The position numbers were made by a program, and so were the translations under genes. Positions 9,301 through 15,522 of a stretch of DNA of 31,801 nt are shown one piece after another. The notes below the pieces were generated by a model. That model was not told the DNA's origin. It made no database searches and saw only the letters and a list, made by a program, of their open reading frames with translations. The stretch spans positions 1 to 31,801 of the forward strand of contig CALBPU010000114.1 of assembly GCA_937899395.1 (NCBI GenBank), written 5' to 3'. The stretch is from an uncultured Fretibacterium sp. GTDB taxonomy: Bacteria; Synergistota; Synergistia; Synergistales; Aminobacteriaceae. Within the stretch, counting starts at the first letter, position 1. Each line of letters begins with the position of its first letter.

Positions 9301-9810
9301 TGTTCAATAGGTGATTTAGATGATTGGGAGAGCGAAAAAATTAAGCCGTGTTTCGGAGGAGTTATAACTTCAATGACCGTAAAGACGACTAAGAAGGATA
9401 ATAAATCAATGTGTGTGTTTCAGATTGAGGACGCTGAAAATAATATTGAGGTTGTAATTTTTCCGAAGGCATGGCAGGAATTTCAAGGGCAAATCAAAAA
9501 GGGTATGGCCTGCATTGTTGAGGGAAAAATCGGAGATAAAGGAAATTTGATTTTGGACAGGCTGATAACTCCAGACGATATTAACGAACTTAATGATACG
9601 CTTCAAAAATATGTTCGGGTACCAATTAATACAACGCAGCTTGATAAATTTGATTATAAAGGACTTATACAGGGTATACACGGCTGTAAAGGAAATGCGA
9701 AATTAATTCTTGAACTTAAAAACGATGACGAGACTTGCCGAGTATGTCTGAACACAACATTTGTAAACGAGGAGACAATATTTGATAAACTTTCAGCAAT
9801 GATCGCATGA
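6370..9810 (+). CDS. dnaE: DNA polymerase III alpha subunit
   Basis: Replicative polymerase catalytic subunit. 1146 residues, close to the roughly 1160 of E. coli DnaE. Domains in order: PHP domain from residue 1 (FVHLHVHTEYSLLDG, ITDHGVMYGAVEFYE, TGDAHYLN), palm with GPGRGSAAGSLVAW near residue 358 and the catalytic PDIDTD at about 399-404, fingers (YRPGPLDSGMVDQYID, ILYQEQVMQ, FNKSHSAAYALISYDTAW), then an OB fold near residues 995-1075 (KPCFGGVITSMTVKTTKK). The ATG lies 15 bases after AAGGAG, inside the dnaX end, so it may be coupled to dnaX. It is the DnaE1 type, not PolC. The 3' end abuts a rearrangement scar; the coding sequence itself looks complete (ends DKLSAMIA). Confidence 0.97.
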   Translation: MEFVHLHVHTEYSLLDGAIRTKDLAKKVSGWDNKAVAITDHGVMYGAVEFYENCKACGVKPILGCETYVCPEGISYRESKRNNHLLLLAENETGWHNLIKLISIANTEGFYYKPRIDHSLLAQYHEGIIASSACLAGEIPQFILNGNIDKAIECANTYKNIMGEDNFFLEVMPNSLKEQEKVNNAIFEIAEKCNISVIATGDAHYLNSGDYEWHKTLLKINTHADPNDDAFGFSDNDFYLKSPEEFYEKFGSVCPKALENTVIIADRCNVNLPLKTGHYILPKIKLEEGETAEDNLRTRAYSGLKARFEDLGRGEIPDEYMKRLEYELGIIKDMGFSAYFLIVSGIIQKAKSENIPIGPGRGSAAGSLVAWSLKITELDPLKYNLLFERFLNPERISMPDIDTDVSDKGRDRLLKIIAQTYGVDHVSQIITFGRMKGRQSVKDVGRAMGVDYNIMDKTAKMIPAMSKSLNEALEATPELKSSIAEDDTLKNVIDTAKNIEGLARHTSQHAAGVVITPEPITNYVPVKKISTGKNVQAEKNQEISQIVTQFTMEPVEKLGLVKMDFLGLSTLSIIEEALENIKNNKKPLPNLNEVNDKMNDERTFKLLQEADTMGVFQLESDGIRSMLRKLRIDRFEDLVAALAMYRPGPLDSGMVDQYIDCKHGRSEPHYPHPLLENTLKETYGVILYQEQVMQCASVLAGYTLGEADLLRRAMGKKKVEVMQEQRAKFVEGALKNNIDEKTASNIFDIIEKFAGYGFNKSHSAAYALISYDTAWLKANYKTEFMASYLSSQMKAKKEVLGRYVSEVRQSGVKVLPPDINTSMESFTAVGEVIRFGLGAVSRVGHNTVEMIVQERKKGKFESFWDFVKRVDMSLMNKSVFENLIKAGAFDELLPNRARLINAVPSFLKAIQNITPKKDDRQLGFFDTEEIVINEPDMPEVNEYEEHEKLNYEKEVTGLYISGHPYETYQSKFEPYVNCSIGDLDDWESEKIKPCFGGVITSMTVKTTKKDNKSMCVFQIEDAENNIEVVIFPKAWQEFQGQIKKGMACIVEGKIGDKGNLILDRLITPDDINELNDTLQKYVRVPINTTQLDKFDYKGLIQGIHGCKGNAKLILELKNDDETCRVCLNTTFVNEETIFDKLSAMIA

Positions 9811-9821
9811 GGAAAAATAGC

Positions 9822-9878
9822 ATGAAAAAATTTGAATCGGTGTTACACCCACCCCCCAGAGTATTATTTTGTTGCTGA
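9822..9878 (+). pseudogene. Remnant of a gene that once followed dnaE (about 7 original codons)
   Basis: After the dnaE stop, GAGGAAAA is followed five bases later by ATG and the frame MKKFESVLHPPPRVLFCC, which stops at 9878. The start has a gene-like ribosome binding site and a natural-looking N-terminus (MKKFESV), but from about 9842 the sequence is the reverse complement of the C-terminal coding region of the opposing Synerg-CTERM gene. I infer that a third operon gene was cut off here. Its identity is not recoverable from seven residues. It could also simply be a short spurious frame. Confidence 0.45.
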
Positions 9879-10645
9879 TTTTGAGCGTAGTTTGCGTTAA
9901 AAATTTCATCTTGACTTTCATTATTTGAGCCATTAATTTTCATATTGAATAATTTTGTGTCGGAGCTTAAAATATTTTCCGCAGTAATTTTTACATCATA
10001 TAAACCTTCTTTAATCGGAACGCCGCTAATAATTCCTATATCAGGATTAATTGAAAGTTCGTCAGGTAAAGAATCTGCACTCCACGTTAAAGCTGCAGTC
10101 CCTTCAGCCTCGATTAAAGCCCTATAAAAACTTCCGACGCTAGCATCAGGAATTTTAGTTGAAATTATTTCGGGAGGAAAAATAACTCCTTCAGGATAAA
10201 TAATTAATTCAAAGTCATTTATATCATCATATTGAGTTGATACAGTGAAATAAAATTCGCCTTCATTTGTCGGCGTCCCTTTAATTTCTCCTGATACATC
10301 GAGCGAAAGGCCTTCAGGTAAACCCCCATCGATAATTGAAAATGAAAAATCTTCGGAAGATGTAGCAATATTTGCCCTATAATCCAAACTAACTGAACCA
10401 AAAGGCAAATGTTTCGTGAAAAATATAACAAAGTCATTATTTCCTGTTTCAGGTGCTTTGTCATCGCTTAAAATTTCTTCATCGTTAAATTCTTGGTCAT
10501 CGCTCTCTGTTTCAAATTCGTCATCATAATTTTCGTCATCGTCAAAAATTCCATAATCACCGCTTGAAAATGTTGCCTTAGTTAAAGACGTTACATAAGT
10601 TTTTGATAAAATGCAATAGCCTTCAGATAAAGCTGGGAAAATGGC

Positions 10646-10655
10646 AAAAAAAAAA
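10646..10655 (-). repeat. T10 homopolymer (A10 on plus strand) in a signal-peptide region
   Basis: Ten A on the plus strand, read as ATTTTTTTTTT in the coding direction. It is the point at which the signal-peptide frame and the body frame of the Synerg-CTERM protein part. A tract of 11 or 8 would put them in one frame. It may be a slippage site for phase variation or transcriptional slippage, or an assembly error. Confidence 0.7.
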
Positions 10656-10685
10656 TGGCGAAATTAAATTTTTTCGTGAAACGCT

Positions 10686-11279
10686 TCAGTCTCCTACCTC
10701 ATTCCATAAAATATAAAAATCTTCAAATACGTCATGCAAGAGCCAGGCTTTAACTTCAATATTCACGTCCTGCATACATTTAAAATCTGATATTGACATG
10801 TCGACCATAGTAAAGGATTTCATGAGCGGTTCAGATGTTTCATCCACATCTAAATATTGTGGAACGTTTGTTTTATTTGCAAAATCAAAATATGAATACC
10901 CCCATCGGCTTACAATATAATTTCCTTCAAGTTCATCTTCTTCGTATTGTGTCCAGTAATCAGTATTAGGTGTGAAAGTGTAAGCAGCTTTATTATTGTT
11001 TCCATAAGTTGGGATATAAATTTTCATGATAAGCATCATAGGTTCTGTGCTTCTATTTGTTACAGTTGGAGCAAATGAAATAGTTTGCTTAGGGACTACC
11101 GTACCGACGATGTCACCAGTATTAAGTGTCATTTCCCAAATACTACCCTTTGTTAATCCGGTTGTGTATGATTTTGTCAAAATCGTCGATCCATAAGCAA
11201 TAAAAACCACAAATAACAAGAAAAAAATAACAGTCCAAAATTTTACTCGACTTTTTTCGTCATTTGAATGTGCAGTCAA
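10686..11279 (-). CDS. Exported protein, TasA/camelysin-like (tentative)
   Basis: 197 residues. One N-terminal transmembrane or signal segment (residues 14-32, FWTVIFFLLFVVFIAYGST) after a short basic tail, the rest extracellular. The body resembles the TasA/camelysin/SipW-dependent class in layout: NTGDIVGTVVPKQTISFAPTVTN near residues 53-75 followed by a beta strand (MMLIMKIYIP), then WGYSYFDF ... DETSEPLMKSFTMVD near 126-160, and a closing strand IEVKAWLLHDVFED. In that family these are the 'norG..v.k.v.v.NtG' start, the W..YYY..L..GE.T.PLF region and the final strand. This is pattern recognition by eye, not a confirmed hit. The start is TTG at 11279, just after the sugar transferase stop, so it is probably co-transcribed. 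Such proteins form biofilm fibres elsewhere; here that is inference. Confidence 0.45.
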   Translation of the reverse strand: MTAHSNDEKSRVKFWTVIFFLLFVVFIAYGSTILTKSYTTGLTKGSIWEMTLNTGDIVGTVVPKQTISFAPTVTNRSTEPMMLIMKIYIPTYGNNNKAAYTFTPNTDYWTQYEEDELEGNYIVSRWGYSYFDFANKTNVPQYLDVDETSEPLMKSFTMVDMSISDFKCMQDVNIEVKAWLLHDVFEDFYILWNEVGD

Positions 11280-11285
11280 GATGTA

Positions 11286-12731
11286 TCACATTGCCCCCTT
11301 ACCTTTTAACACTACAATTATAGTTTTGAATAAAATTTTAATGTCAAGACCGATGCTCCAGTCCGTAATATATTGGGTATCAAGTTTAACGACCTCTTCA
11401 AAGTTCGTGATTTCCGAACGTCCGCTAACTTGCCATAAACCCGTAATGCCCGGTTTACATGCCATGCGTGCCCTATGATGAAATTTATATTTTTCCCATT
11501 CGTCAACAGTTGGAGGTCTTGTTCCTACTATACTCATTTGAGATAACAAGACATTAAAAAATTGGGGAAATTCATCTAGGCTTTTTTTTCTGATGTACTC
11601 CCCAATTCCTGTTTGTTTTGTGCCATCGGGTAAAATTTCATTGCCTATAATTCTAGGATCCCAATCCAACTTAAACATCATTGAATCTTTAATGCGATTT
11701 TGTTTCATGAGTTCATTTTTTCGCTCGTCAGCATTCATATACATAGAACGGATTTTATACATCTTAAATCTTTTTCCGTTGCGTCCGATTCTCTCTTGAG
11801 TATAAAGAATTGGGCCCGGTGAAACTTTTTTGATTTTCGGAGCTGCCCAGATGATTATGCCTAATGCTATGGTGCTTCCGATTAATCCGCCTATAATGTC
11901 AATAAATCTTTTTATCCAGCTTTGAGCAGGTGTTGCATAATTTATCGTTGATGTTAGAACGGTTGTTCCTGCGATTTTTTCGATGAAACTTTTGCTTCCT
12001 TCCTTGCCGATTGCAATGACGTGATAATGAACAGTAATTCCCATAATATTACAGTTCATCATAAGTTTTCTCACTCTCGTATCAGTCGGTGCACTGTCGA
12101 TATAAACAGCGTCAACCCATTCTTTTACGATGTAATCTGAAGCGTTTTCAAGCTCAGCTACTATTGGAATGCCTTGAATATCTTTTTTTTCGGAATGTTC
12201 ATTAAGGATAGCTCCGATAATTTTATATCCTCCTGATGAATTATCGAGAAGCCTCTTCATAGTTTCTTCGGCGGTTGCTGTGTGAAGTACAACAAGCATA
12301 GTACCTTTTTGGCCGTTGAAAATTTTGTACCTGTTTATAATATGTTTCCAAAAAATTCTCGTTACATATCCGATAATAGCATGAAAGGTAAGAGTTAAGA
12401 AAAGAACTTGACGTGAATAGGCTGCACTTGCTTGCCAAGCAAAAATATAAGCGGTACTCAAAGCAAAAACAAGCATACACTGTTCGAGAGTTTGCAACAG
12501 TTCATCAAACCAATTACGTTTTAGAACTTTATGCATTGTATCGAACATGACCATTAAAACAAAATCAACTAAAGCGTAAACAATAGCTAATCCTCTATAC
12601 TGAGGAACAGCATATGATGCTTTGTGTTGTATCAGCATCAACGACAAAAATAACGCAAGCTGAAGAGCTATCTCGTCTACGATAAAAAAATCAATATGCT
12701 TTGACCACCCCTGTATGTTACGTCTATACAC
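11286..12731 (-). CDS. Exopolysaccharide initiating sugar phosphotransferase (polyprenyl-phosphate glycosyl-1-phosphotransferase)
   Basis: Transfers a sugar-1-phosphate from a nucleotide sugar to undecaprenyl phosphate, the first step of exopolysaccharide or capsule synthesis, at the inner membrane. 481 residues: several transmembrane helices in residues 16-125, a Rossmann-like central domain, another membrane segment near 270-292, and the conserved C-terminal catalytic domain (YTQERIGRNGKRFKMYKIRSM, KSLDEFPQFFNVLLSQMSIVG, TRPPTVDEW, ARMACKPGITGLWQVSGRS). This is the WbaP/CpsE/TuaA architecture. The start is GTG at 12731, ten bases after GGGAG. It leads a minus-strand group with the TasA-like and Synerg-CTERM genes. 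No glycosyltransferases, flippase or polymerase lie beside it, so the remaining pathway must be elsewhere or lost. The sugar is unknown. Confidence 0.93.
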   Translation of the reverse strand: MYRRNIQGWSKHIDFFIVDEIALQLALFLSLMLIQHKASYAVPQYRGLAIVYALVDFVLMVMFDTMHKVLKRNWFDELLQTLEQCMLVFALSTAYIFAWQASAAYSRQVLFLTLTFHAIIGYVTRIFWKHIINRYKIFNGQKGTMLVVLHTATAEETMKRLLDNSSGGYKIIGAILNEHSEKKDIQGIPIVAELENASDYIVKEWVDAVYIDSAPTDTRVRKLMMNCNIMGITVHYHVIAIGKEGSKSFIEKIAGTTVLTSTINYATPAQSWIKRFIDIIGGLIGSTIALGIIIWAAPKIKKVSPGPILYTQERIGRNGKRFKMYKIRSMYMNADERKNELMKQNRIKDSMMFKLDWDPRIIGNEILPDGTKQTGIGEYIRKKSLDEFPQFFNVLLSQMSIVGTRPPTVDEWEKYKFHHRARMACKPGITGLWQVSGRSEITNFEEVVKLDTQYITDWSIGLDIKILFKTIIVVLKGKGAM

Positions 12732-12800
12732 GATCCATTCACTCCCTTTTTCGGGGAAATTTCAATAGCTAAATTTTGATTAAATCTAAATTTTCAAATT

Positions 12801-12810
12801 TTACATGTAA
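12801..12810. promoter_or_regulatory. Perfect palindrome TTACATGTAA, candidate operator
   Basis: Ten-base perfect palindrome 70 bases upstream of the sugar transferase start, in a noncoding region. It could bind a dimeric regulator of the exopolysaccharide genes. This is based on symmetry and position alone. Confidence 0.3.
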
Positions 12811-12892
12811 CTACACAACTAAAACAAACTAATAAAACAAACTAAATTTTCAATGCGATCGTACAAAAATATACACTGTAACTATAAAAATA

Positions 12893-12901
12893 CCCCCCCC
12901 C
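12893..12901 (-). repeat. Homopolymer C9 (G9 toward the sugar transferase)
   Basis: Nine consecutive C on the plus strand, about 160 bases upstream of the sugar transferase start. Runs of G or C this long are rare in AT-rich DNA and are typical contingency tracts when in or near surface genes. Whether it sits between promoter elements cannot be settled by eye. Confidence 0.8.
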
Positions 12902-13006
12902 AAAAAATATACGGCGAGGCTTTACTACTAAATTAAAAACTTATAATTCAAACTACTATAATAATTAAAAACTGAAATTATATACTTCATAGATTAATTC
13001 ATAAAA

Positions 13007-13082
13007 TGGAGCCGATTTTCGGATTTGAACCGAAGACCCCATCCTTACCATGGATGTGCTCTGCCGGCTGAGCTAAATCGGC
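13007..13082 (-). tRNA. tRNA-Thr (anticodon GGT)
   Basis: 76 bases including encoded CCA. Acceptor stem GCCGATT/AATCGGC pairs perfectly, D-arm GCTC...GAGC, anticodon stem CATCC/GGATG with loop ATGGTAA (anticodon GGT, Thr), T-arm TTCGG-TTCAAAT-CCGAA. Last gene of a three-tRNA transcript, two bases after tRNA-Tyr. Confidence 0.97.
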
Positions 13083-13084
13083 TT

Positions 13085-13170
13085 TGGTGGTGGAACATGG
13101 ATTTGAACCATGGTAGGCTCTCGCCGACAGATTTACAGTCTGTTGCCATTGACCACTCGGCCATTCCACC
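13085..13170 (-). tRNA. tRNA-Tyr (anticodon GTA)
   Basis: 86 bases with encoded CCA. Acceptor GGTGGAA/TTCCACC, anticodon stem ACAGA/TCTGT around CTGTAAA (anticodon GTA), a long class II variable arm (CGGCGAGAGCC region) as expected for bacterial tRNA-Tyr, and T-arm CATGG-TTCAAAT-CCATG. Middle gene of the tRNA operon. Confidence 0.97.
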
Positions 13171-13185
13171 ACATCACGAACTTAC

Positions 13186-13261
13186 TGGAGCCGGCAAGGG
13201 GATTCGAACCTCCGACCTGCTGATTACAAGTCAGCTGCTCTACCGACTGAGCTACACCGGC
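13186..13261 (-). tRNA. tRNA-Thr (anticodon TGT)
   Basis: 76 bases with encoded CCA. Acceptor GCCGGTG pairs with TGCCGGC using two wobbles; anticodon stem GCTGA/TCAGC around CTTGTAA (anticodon TGT). The T-stem GGAGG/CCCCT has one A-C mismatch and one G-T wobble, which is unusual for an active tRNA. First gene of the operon, directly behind a strong promoter. Confidence 0.95.
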
Positions 13262-13275
13262 CTCAACAAGGAGAA

Positions 13276-13304
13276 ATTTTACAGGGCAAAATTAATTCTG
13301 TCAA
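13276..13304 (-). promoter_or_regulatory. Sigma-70 type promoter of the tRNA operon
   Basis: On the minus strand TTGACA (13304-13299), a 17-base spacer, then TAAAAT (13281-13276). The first tRNA begins at 13261, giving a transcript start about 7-8 bases upstream of it. Near-consensus elements at ideal spacing, as expected for a stable RNA operon. Confidence 0.88.
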
Positions 13305-13484
13305 GCCGTTAAGTAAAGATAATTTTTTATTTCATGTTTAACTTTTTCAAGATCATCGCATGTTAAGATCGGTATTAATTGTTTAGTCAATTACATTCGG
13401 ATTTGTTATTAATCATAAAGTTGCGCGCCTTTCATTAAAATTTTTTTCATTTAACAAAATTATTCCAAAAATAAAAACAAATGC

Positions 13485-13490
13485 GATAAT
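13485..13490 (+). promoter_or_regulatory. Candidate extended -10 of the hslV-hslU-codY operon
   Basis: TGCGATAAT contains GATAAT at 13485-13490 preceded by TGC, an extended -10. A weak -35 (ATTCCA) lies 17 bases upstream. The transcript would start about 40 bases before hslV. The rest of 13305-13536 is AT-rich with no other signal I can support. Confidence 0.4.
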
Positions 13491-13536
13491 ATTGCACTAG
13501 ATATTAACATATTAAGCATGAAAGGAATGAAAAATT

Positions 13537-14073
13537 CTGTTTAACGGAACTACAATAATATGCGTGAGAAGAGGTTCGCATGTTGCAATGGCCGGAGACG
13601 GTCAGGTAACTTTAGGAAGTCAGGTTATTAAATCCGGTGCAAGAAAAGTAAGAACTTTATTGGGCGGAAAAATTTTAACGGGCTTTGCAGGTTCGACTGC
13701 CGATGCTATGACATTACTTGAAAAATTTGAGGACTGTCTCGAACAGGAGAAGGGCGATTTAATGAAAGGTGCCGTGAAACTCGTTCGTGAATGGAGACTT
13801 GATAAAGCACTTAGAAGACTTGAAGCAATGATGTTAGCCGCTAATACCGAAATGACTTTGTTATTAAGCGGTGCAGGCGATGTTCTTGAACCTGAAGGCG
13901 ATGTTGCTTCAATAGGTTCAGGATCGGGCTATGCTCTTGCAGCAGGTCGTGCTTTGTGTGAAGCTACTGATTGGCAAGCTGAAAAAATTGCCAGACGTTC
14001 AATCGAATTGGCCTCAGAAATTTGTATATACACGAATAATAATATTATCGTTGAAACTTTAGGAGAAAAATAA
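13537..14073 (+). CDS. hslV: ATP-dependent protease subunit HslV (ClpQ), probable non-AUG start
   Basis: Proteolytic core of the HslVU (ClpQY) complex; N-terminal Thr hydrolase. Seen: TTIICVRRGSHVAMAGDGQVTLG, GFAGSTADAMTLLEKFE, REWRLDKALRRLEAMM, IGSGSGYALAAGRAL, EICIYTNNNIIVETL. The catalytic Thr is the TT at 13549-13554, so any start must lie upstream of it. The first ordinary in-frame start, GTG at 13564, would delete the catalytic Thr. Upstream in frame only CTG (13537) and ATT (13534) are available, behind AAAGGA at 13521-13526 (spacing 10 and 7). An ATG at 13527 is out of frame and opens a five-codon frame ending at 13544; deleting one A from the A5 run there would give MKILFNGTT. I choose CTG. 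hslU follows directly. The gene is secure, the start is not. Confidence 0.92.
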   Translation: MFNGTTIICVRRGSHVAMAGDGQVTLGSQVIKSGARKVRTLLGGKILTGFAGSTADAMTLLEKFEDCLEQEKGDLMKGAVKLVREWRLDKALRRLEAMMLAANTEMTLLLSGAGDVLEPEGDVASIGSGSGYALAAGRALCEATDWQAEKIARRSIELASEICIYTNNNIIVETLGEK

Positions 14074-15504
14074 ATGACAAAACCAAACAGCAAAATTACT
14101 TCGGATTTAACGCCGTCAAAAATTATCGAACATTTGAACCGTTATATAGTCGGTCAGGATAAAGCTAAACGAGCCGTAGCTATTGCTTTAAGAAACAGAA
14201 TAAGGCGACGTGCTTTACCTCCTGAAATCGCTCATGAGATTATGCCTAAAAATATTCTCATGGTAGGGCCTACAGGTGTAGGAAAGACCGAAATAGCTCG
14301 AAGGCTTGCTACGTTATCAAATGCTCCGTTCGTTAAAGTAGAAGCTACAAAATTTACGGAGATCGGATATGTCGGACGTGATGTTGAATCTATCATCAGA
14401 GATTTAACGGAATTTGCGGTCTCAATGGTGCGAAAAAAAATGATTGAGGAAGTTCAAACGCCTGCACTTGAAAGAGCAGAGGAAAGATTGCTTGATGCTT
14501 TACTGCCCAGACGTGAGAAAAAATTTTCAATGCCCGATTTCATGAAAGTATTAACTGATAAGGCCGATGAAAATGAAACAAAATCCGAAGAACCTTCAGA
14601 AACTCCCGAAGAAACTGCGAAATATAACAGAACTCGAACGAGATTTCAAAAGATGCTCAAAGAAGGCAGGCTTGATGAAAAAGACGTTGAGATTGAAGTT
14701 AATGACAGCATGACGGCCGTACCGATTTTCGGTTCTCCCGGAATGGATGTTATGGGAATAAATATCACTGAAATGTTAGGTGGAATTATGCCCAAGAAAA
14801 CGAAAAAACGACACATGACCGTTAAGGAGGCTATGAGGATTTTGCAGCAGGAAGAAGCCGAAAAATTAATCGACACTGACGCAATGGCTAAACAAGCTCT
14901 CGAAATGGCTCAAGAGGACGGAATAGTTTTCCTTGATGAAATTGACAAAGTAGTTGTTAAGGGCGGAAGTTCTCATGGTCCTGACGTAAGCAGGGAAGGT
15001 GTTCAAAGGGATTTATTGCCGATTGTTGAAGGCTCGGTGGTTCAAACCCGTTACGGTCCCGTAAAAACGGATCACATTTTGTTTATTGCCGCAGGTGCTT
15101 TCAGCGGTGTTAAACCGTCGGACTTAATTCCCGAACTTCAAGGAAGATTTCCTATTCGTGTTGAGCTTGAACCTTTAACGATTGAAAATCTGAAGAGAAT
15201 TTTAACCGAACCCGAAAACAGTTTAATCCGTCAATATGAGGCTTTAATTTCAACTGAAGGCACCGAACTTTCATTCACTGACGAATCAGCGGGAGAAATT
15301 GCGAGACTTGCTCACAAAATGAACTCCGAAATGGAAGACATAGGAGCAAGGAGACTTCATACTATGATGGAACAGTTGCTTGAGGAAATCAGCTTTAACG
15401 TTTCAGATATTGATGACGAAAAAATCGAAATTACAGCTGAAATGGTTAAGGAAAAATTAAGCGGTCTTGTTGAGAACAGAGACATAAGACGATATTTATT
15501 GTAG
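14074..15504 (+). CDS. hslU: ATP-dependent protease ATPase subunit HslU (ClpY)
   Basis: AAA+ unfoldase that feeds proteins into HslV. 476 residues, slightly longer than the roughly 440-460 usual, with the extra in the I domain (residues about 150-230, rich in Glu and Lys). Seen: TPSKIIEHLNRYIVGQDKAKRAVAIAL, Walker A GPTGVGKTE near residue 68, EIGYVGRDVESIIRDL (pore loop region), Walker B IVFLDEIDKV, sensor RFPIRVEL, sensor 2 GARRLHTMMEQLLEEISF, and the C-terminal IRRYLL that docks into HslV. The ATG immediately follows the hslV stop, with GGAG in the hslV end, so the genes are coupled. Identification is secure. Confidence 0.97.
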   Translation: MTKPNSKITSDLTPSKIIEHLNRYIVGQDKAKRAVAIALRNRIRRRALPPEIAHEIMPKNILMVGPTGVGKTEIARRLATLSNAPFVKVEATKFTEIGYVGRDVESIIRDLTEFAVSMVRKKMIEEVQTPALERAEERLLDALLPRREKKFSMPDFMKVLTDKADENETKSEEPSETPEETAKYNRTRTRFQKMLKEGRLDEKDVEIEVNDSMTAVPIFGSPGMDVMGINITEMLGGIMPKKTKKRHMTVKEAMRILQQEEAEKLIDTDAMAKQALEMAQEDGIVFLDEIDKVVVKGGSSHGPDVSREGVQRDLLPIVEGSVVQTRYGPVKTDHILFIAAGAFSGVKPSDLIPELQGRFPIRVELEPLTIENLKRILTEPENSLIRQYEALISTEGTELSFTDESAGEIARLAHKMNSEMEDIGARRLHTMMEQLLEEISFNVSDIDDEKIEITAEMVKEKLSGLVENRDIRRYLL

Positions 15505-15522
15505 AAGGGAGATAATTTATTT

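Larger units (their letters stand above)
9716..10689 (-). pseudogene. Broken exported Ig-like (He_PIG-type) protein with a damaged Synerg-CTERM tail
   Basis: From 10663 down to 9842 one frame codes for an acidic segment (about 10560-10440, rich in Asp and Glu), then two putative Ig-like He_PIG units (GLPEGLSLDVSGEIKGTPTN and LPDELSINPDIGIISGVPIK), then a Gln/Asn linker and GGGCN, the start of a Synerg-CTERM signal. The first in-frame start is only TTG at 10408. Upstream, another frame encodes KRFTKKFNFAIFF, a signal-peptide-like start joined through a T10 run (A10 at 10646-10655 on the plus strand). One more T would join the frames and give ...FFFAIFPALSEG. The only start for the upstream frame is CTG at 10689, overlapping the previous stop as CTGA. 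The tail after GGGCN reads into dnaE antisense and ends at 9716. It may be a pseudogene, or phase-variable with a separately damaged tail. Confidence 0.6.
12732..13006. other. AT-rich intergenic region with C9 tract, palindrome and short tandem repeat
   Basis: 275 bases between the sugar transferase start and the tRNA operon end, with no coding signal. It holds TTACATGTAA, a perfect 10-base palindrome at 12801-12810; two tandem copies of AAAACAAACTAA at 12821-12832 and 12834-12845; and nine C at 12893-12901 (G9 in the direction of the sugar transferase). A weak AT-rich hairpin followed by T5 lies just past the tRNA operon, but I am not confident it is a terminator. Confidence 0.7.

Noticed and set aside
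10219..10464. An 81-codon minus-strand frame overlapping the broken Synerg-CTERM gene.
   Set aside because: Out of frame with the Ig-like body, no domain signal, typical shadow frame.
11292..11307. Exact 16-base match (TGCCCCCTTACCTTTT) between the end of the sugar transferase and the minD/minE junction at 21323-21338.
   Set aside because: Both lie at gene ends in which natural C-terminal codons and a G-rich ribosome binding site explain the sequence; chance similarity is likely.
13025..13312. A 95-codon plus-strand open frame across the tRNA genes.
   Set aside because: It is the antisense reading of three clear tRNA genes.
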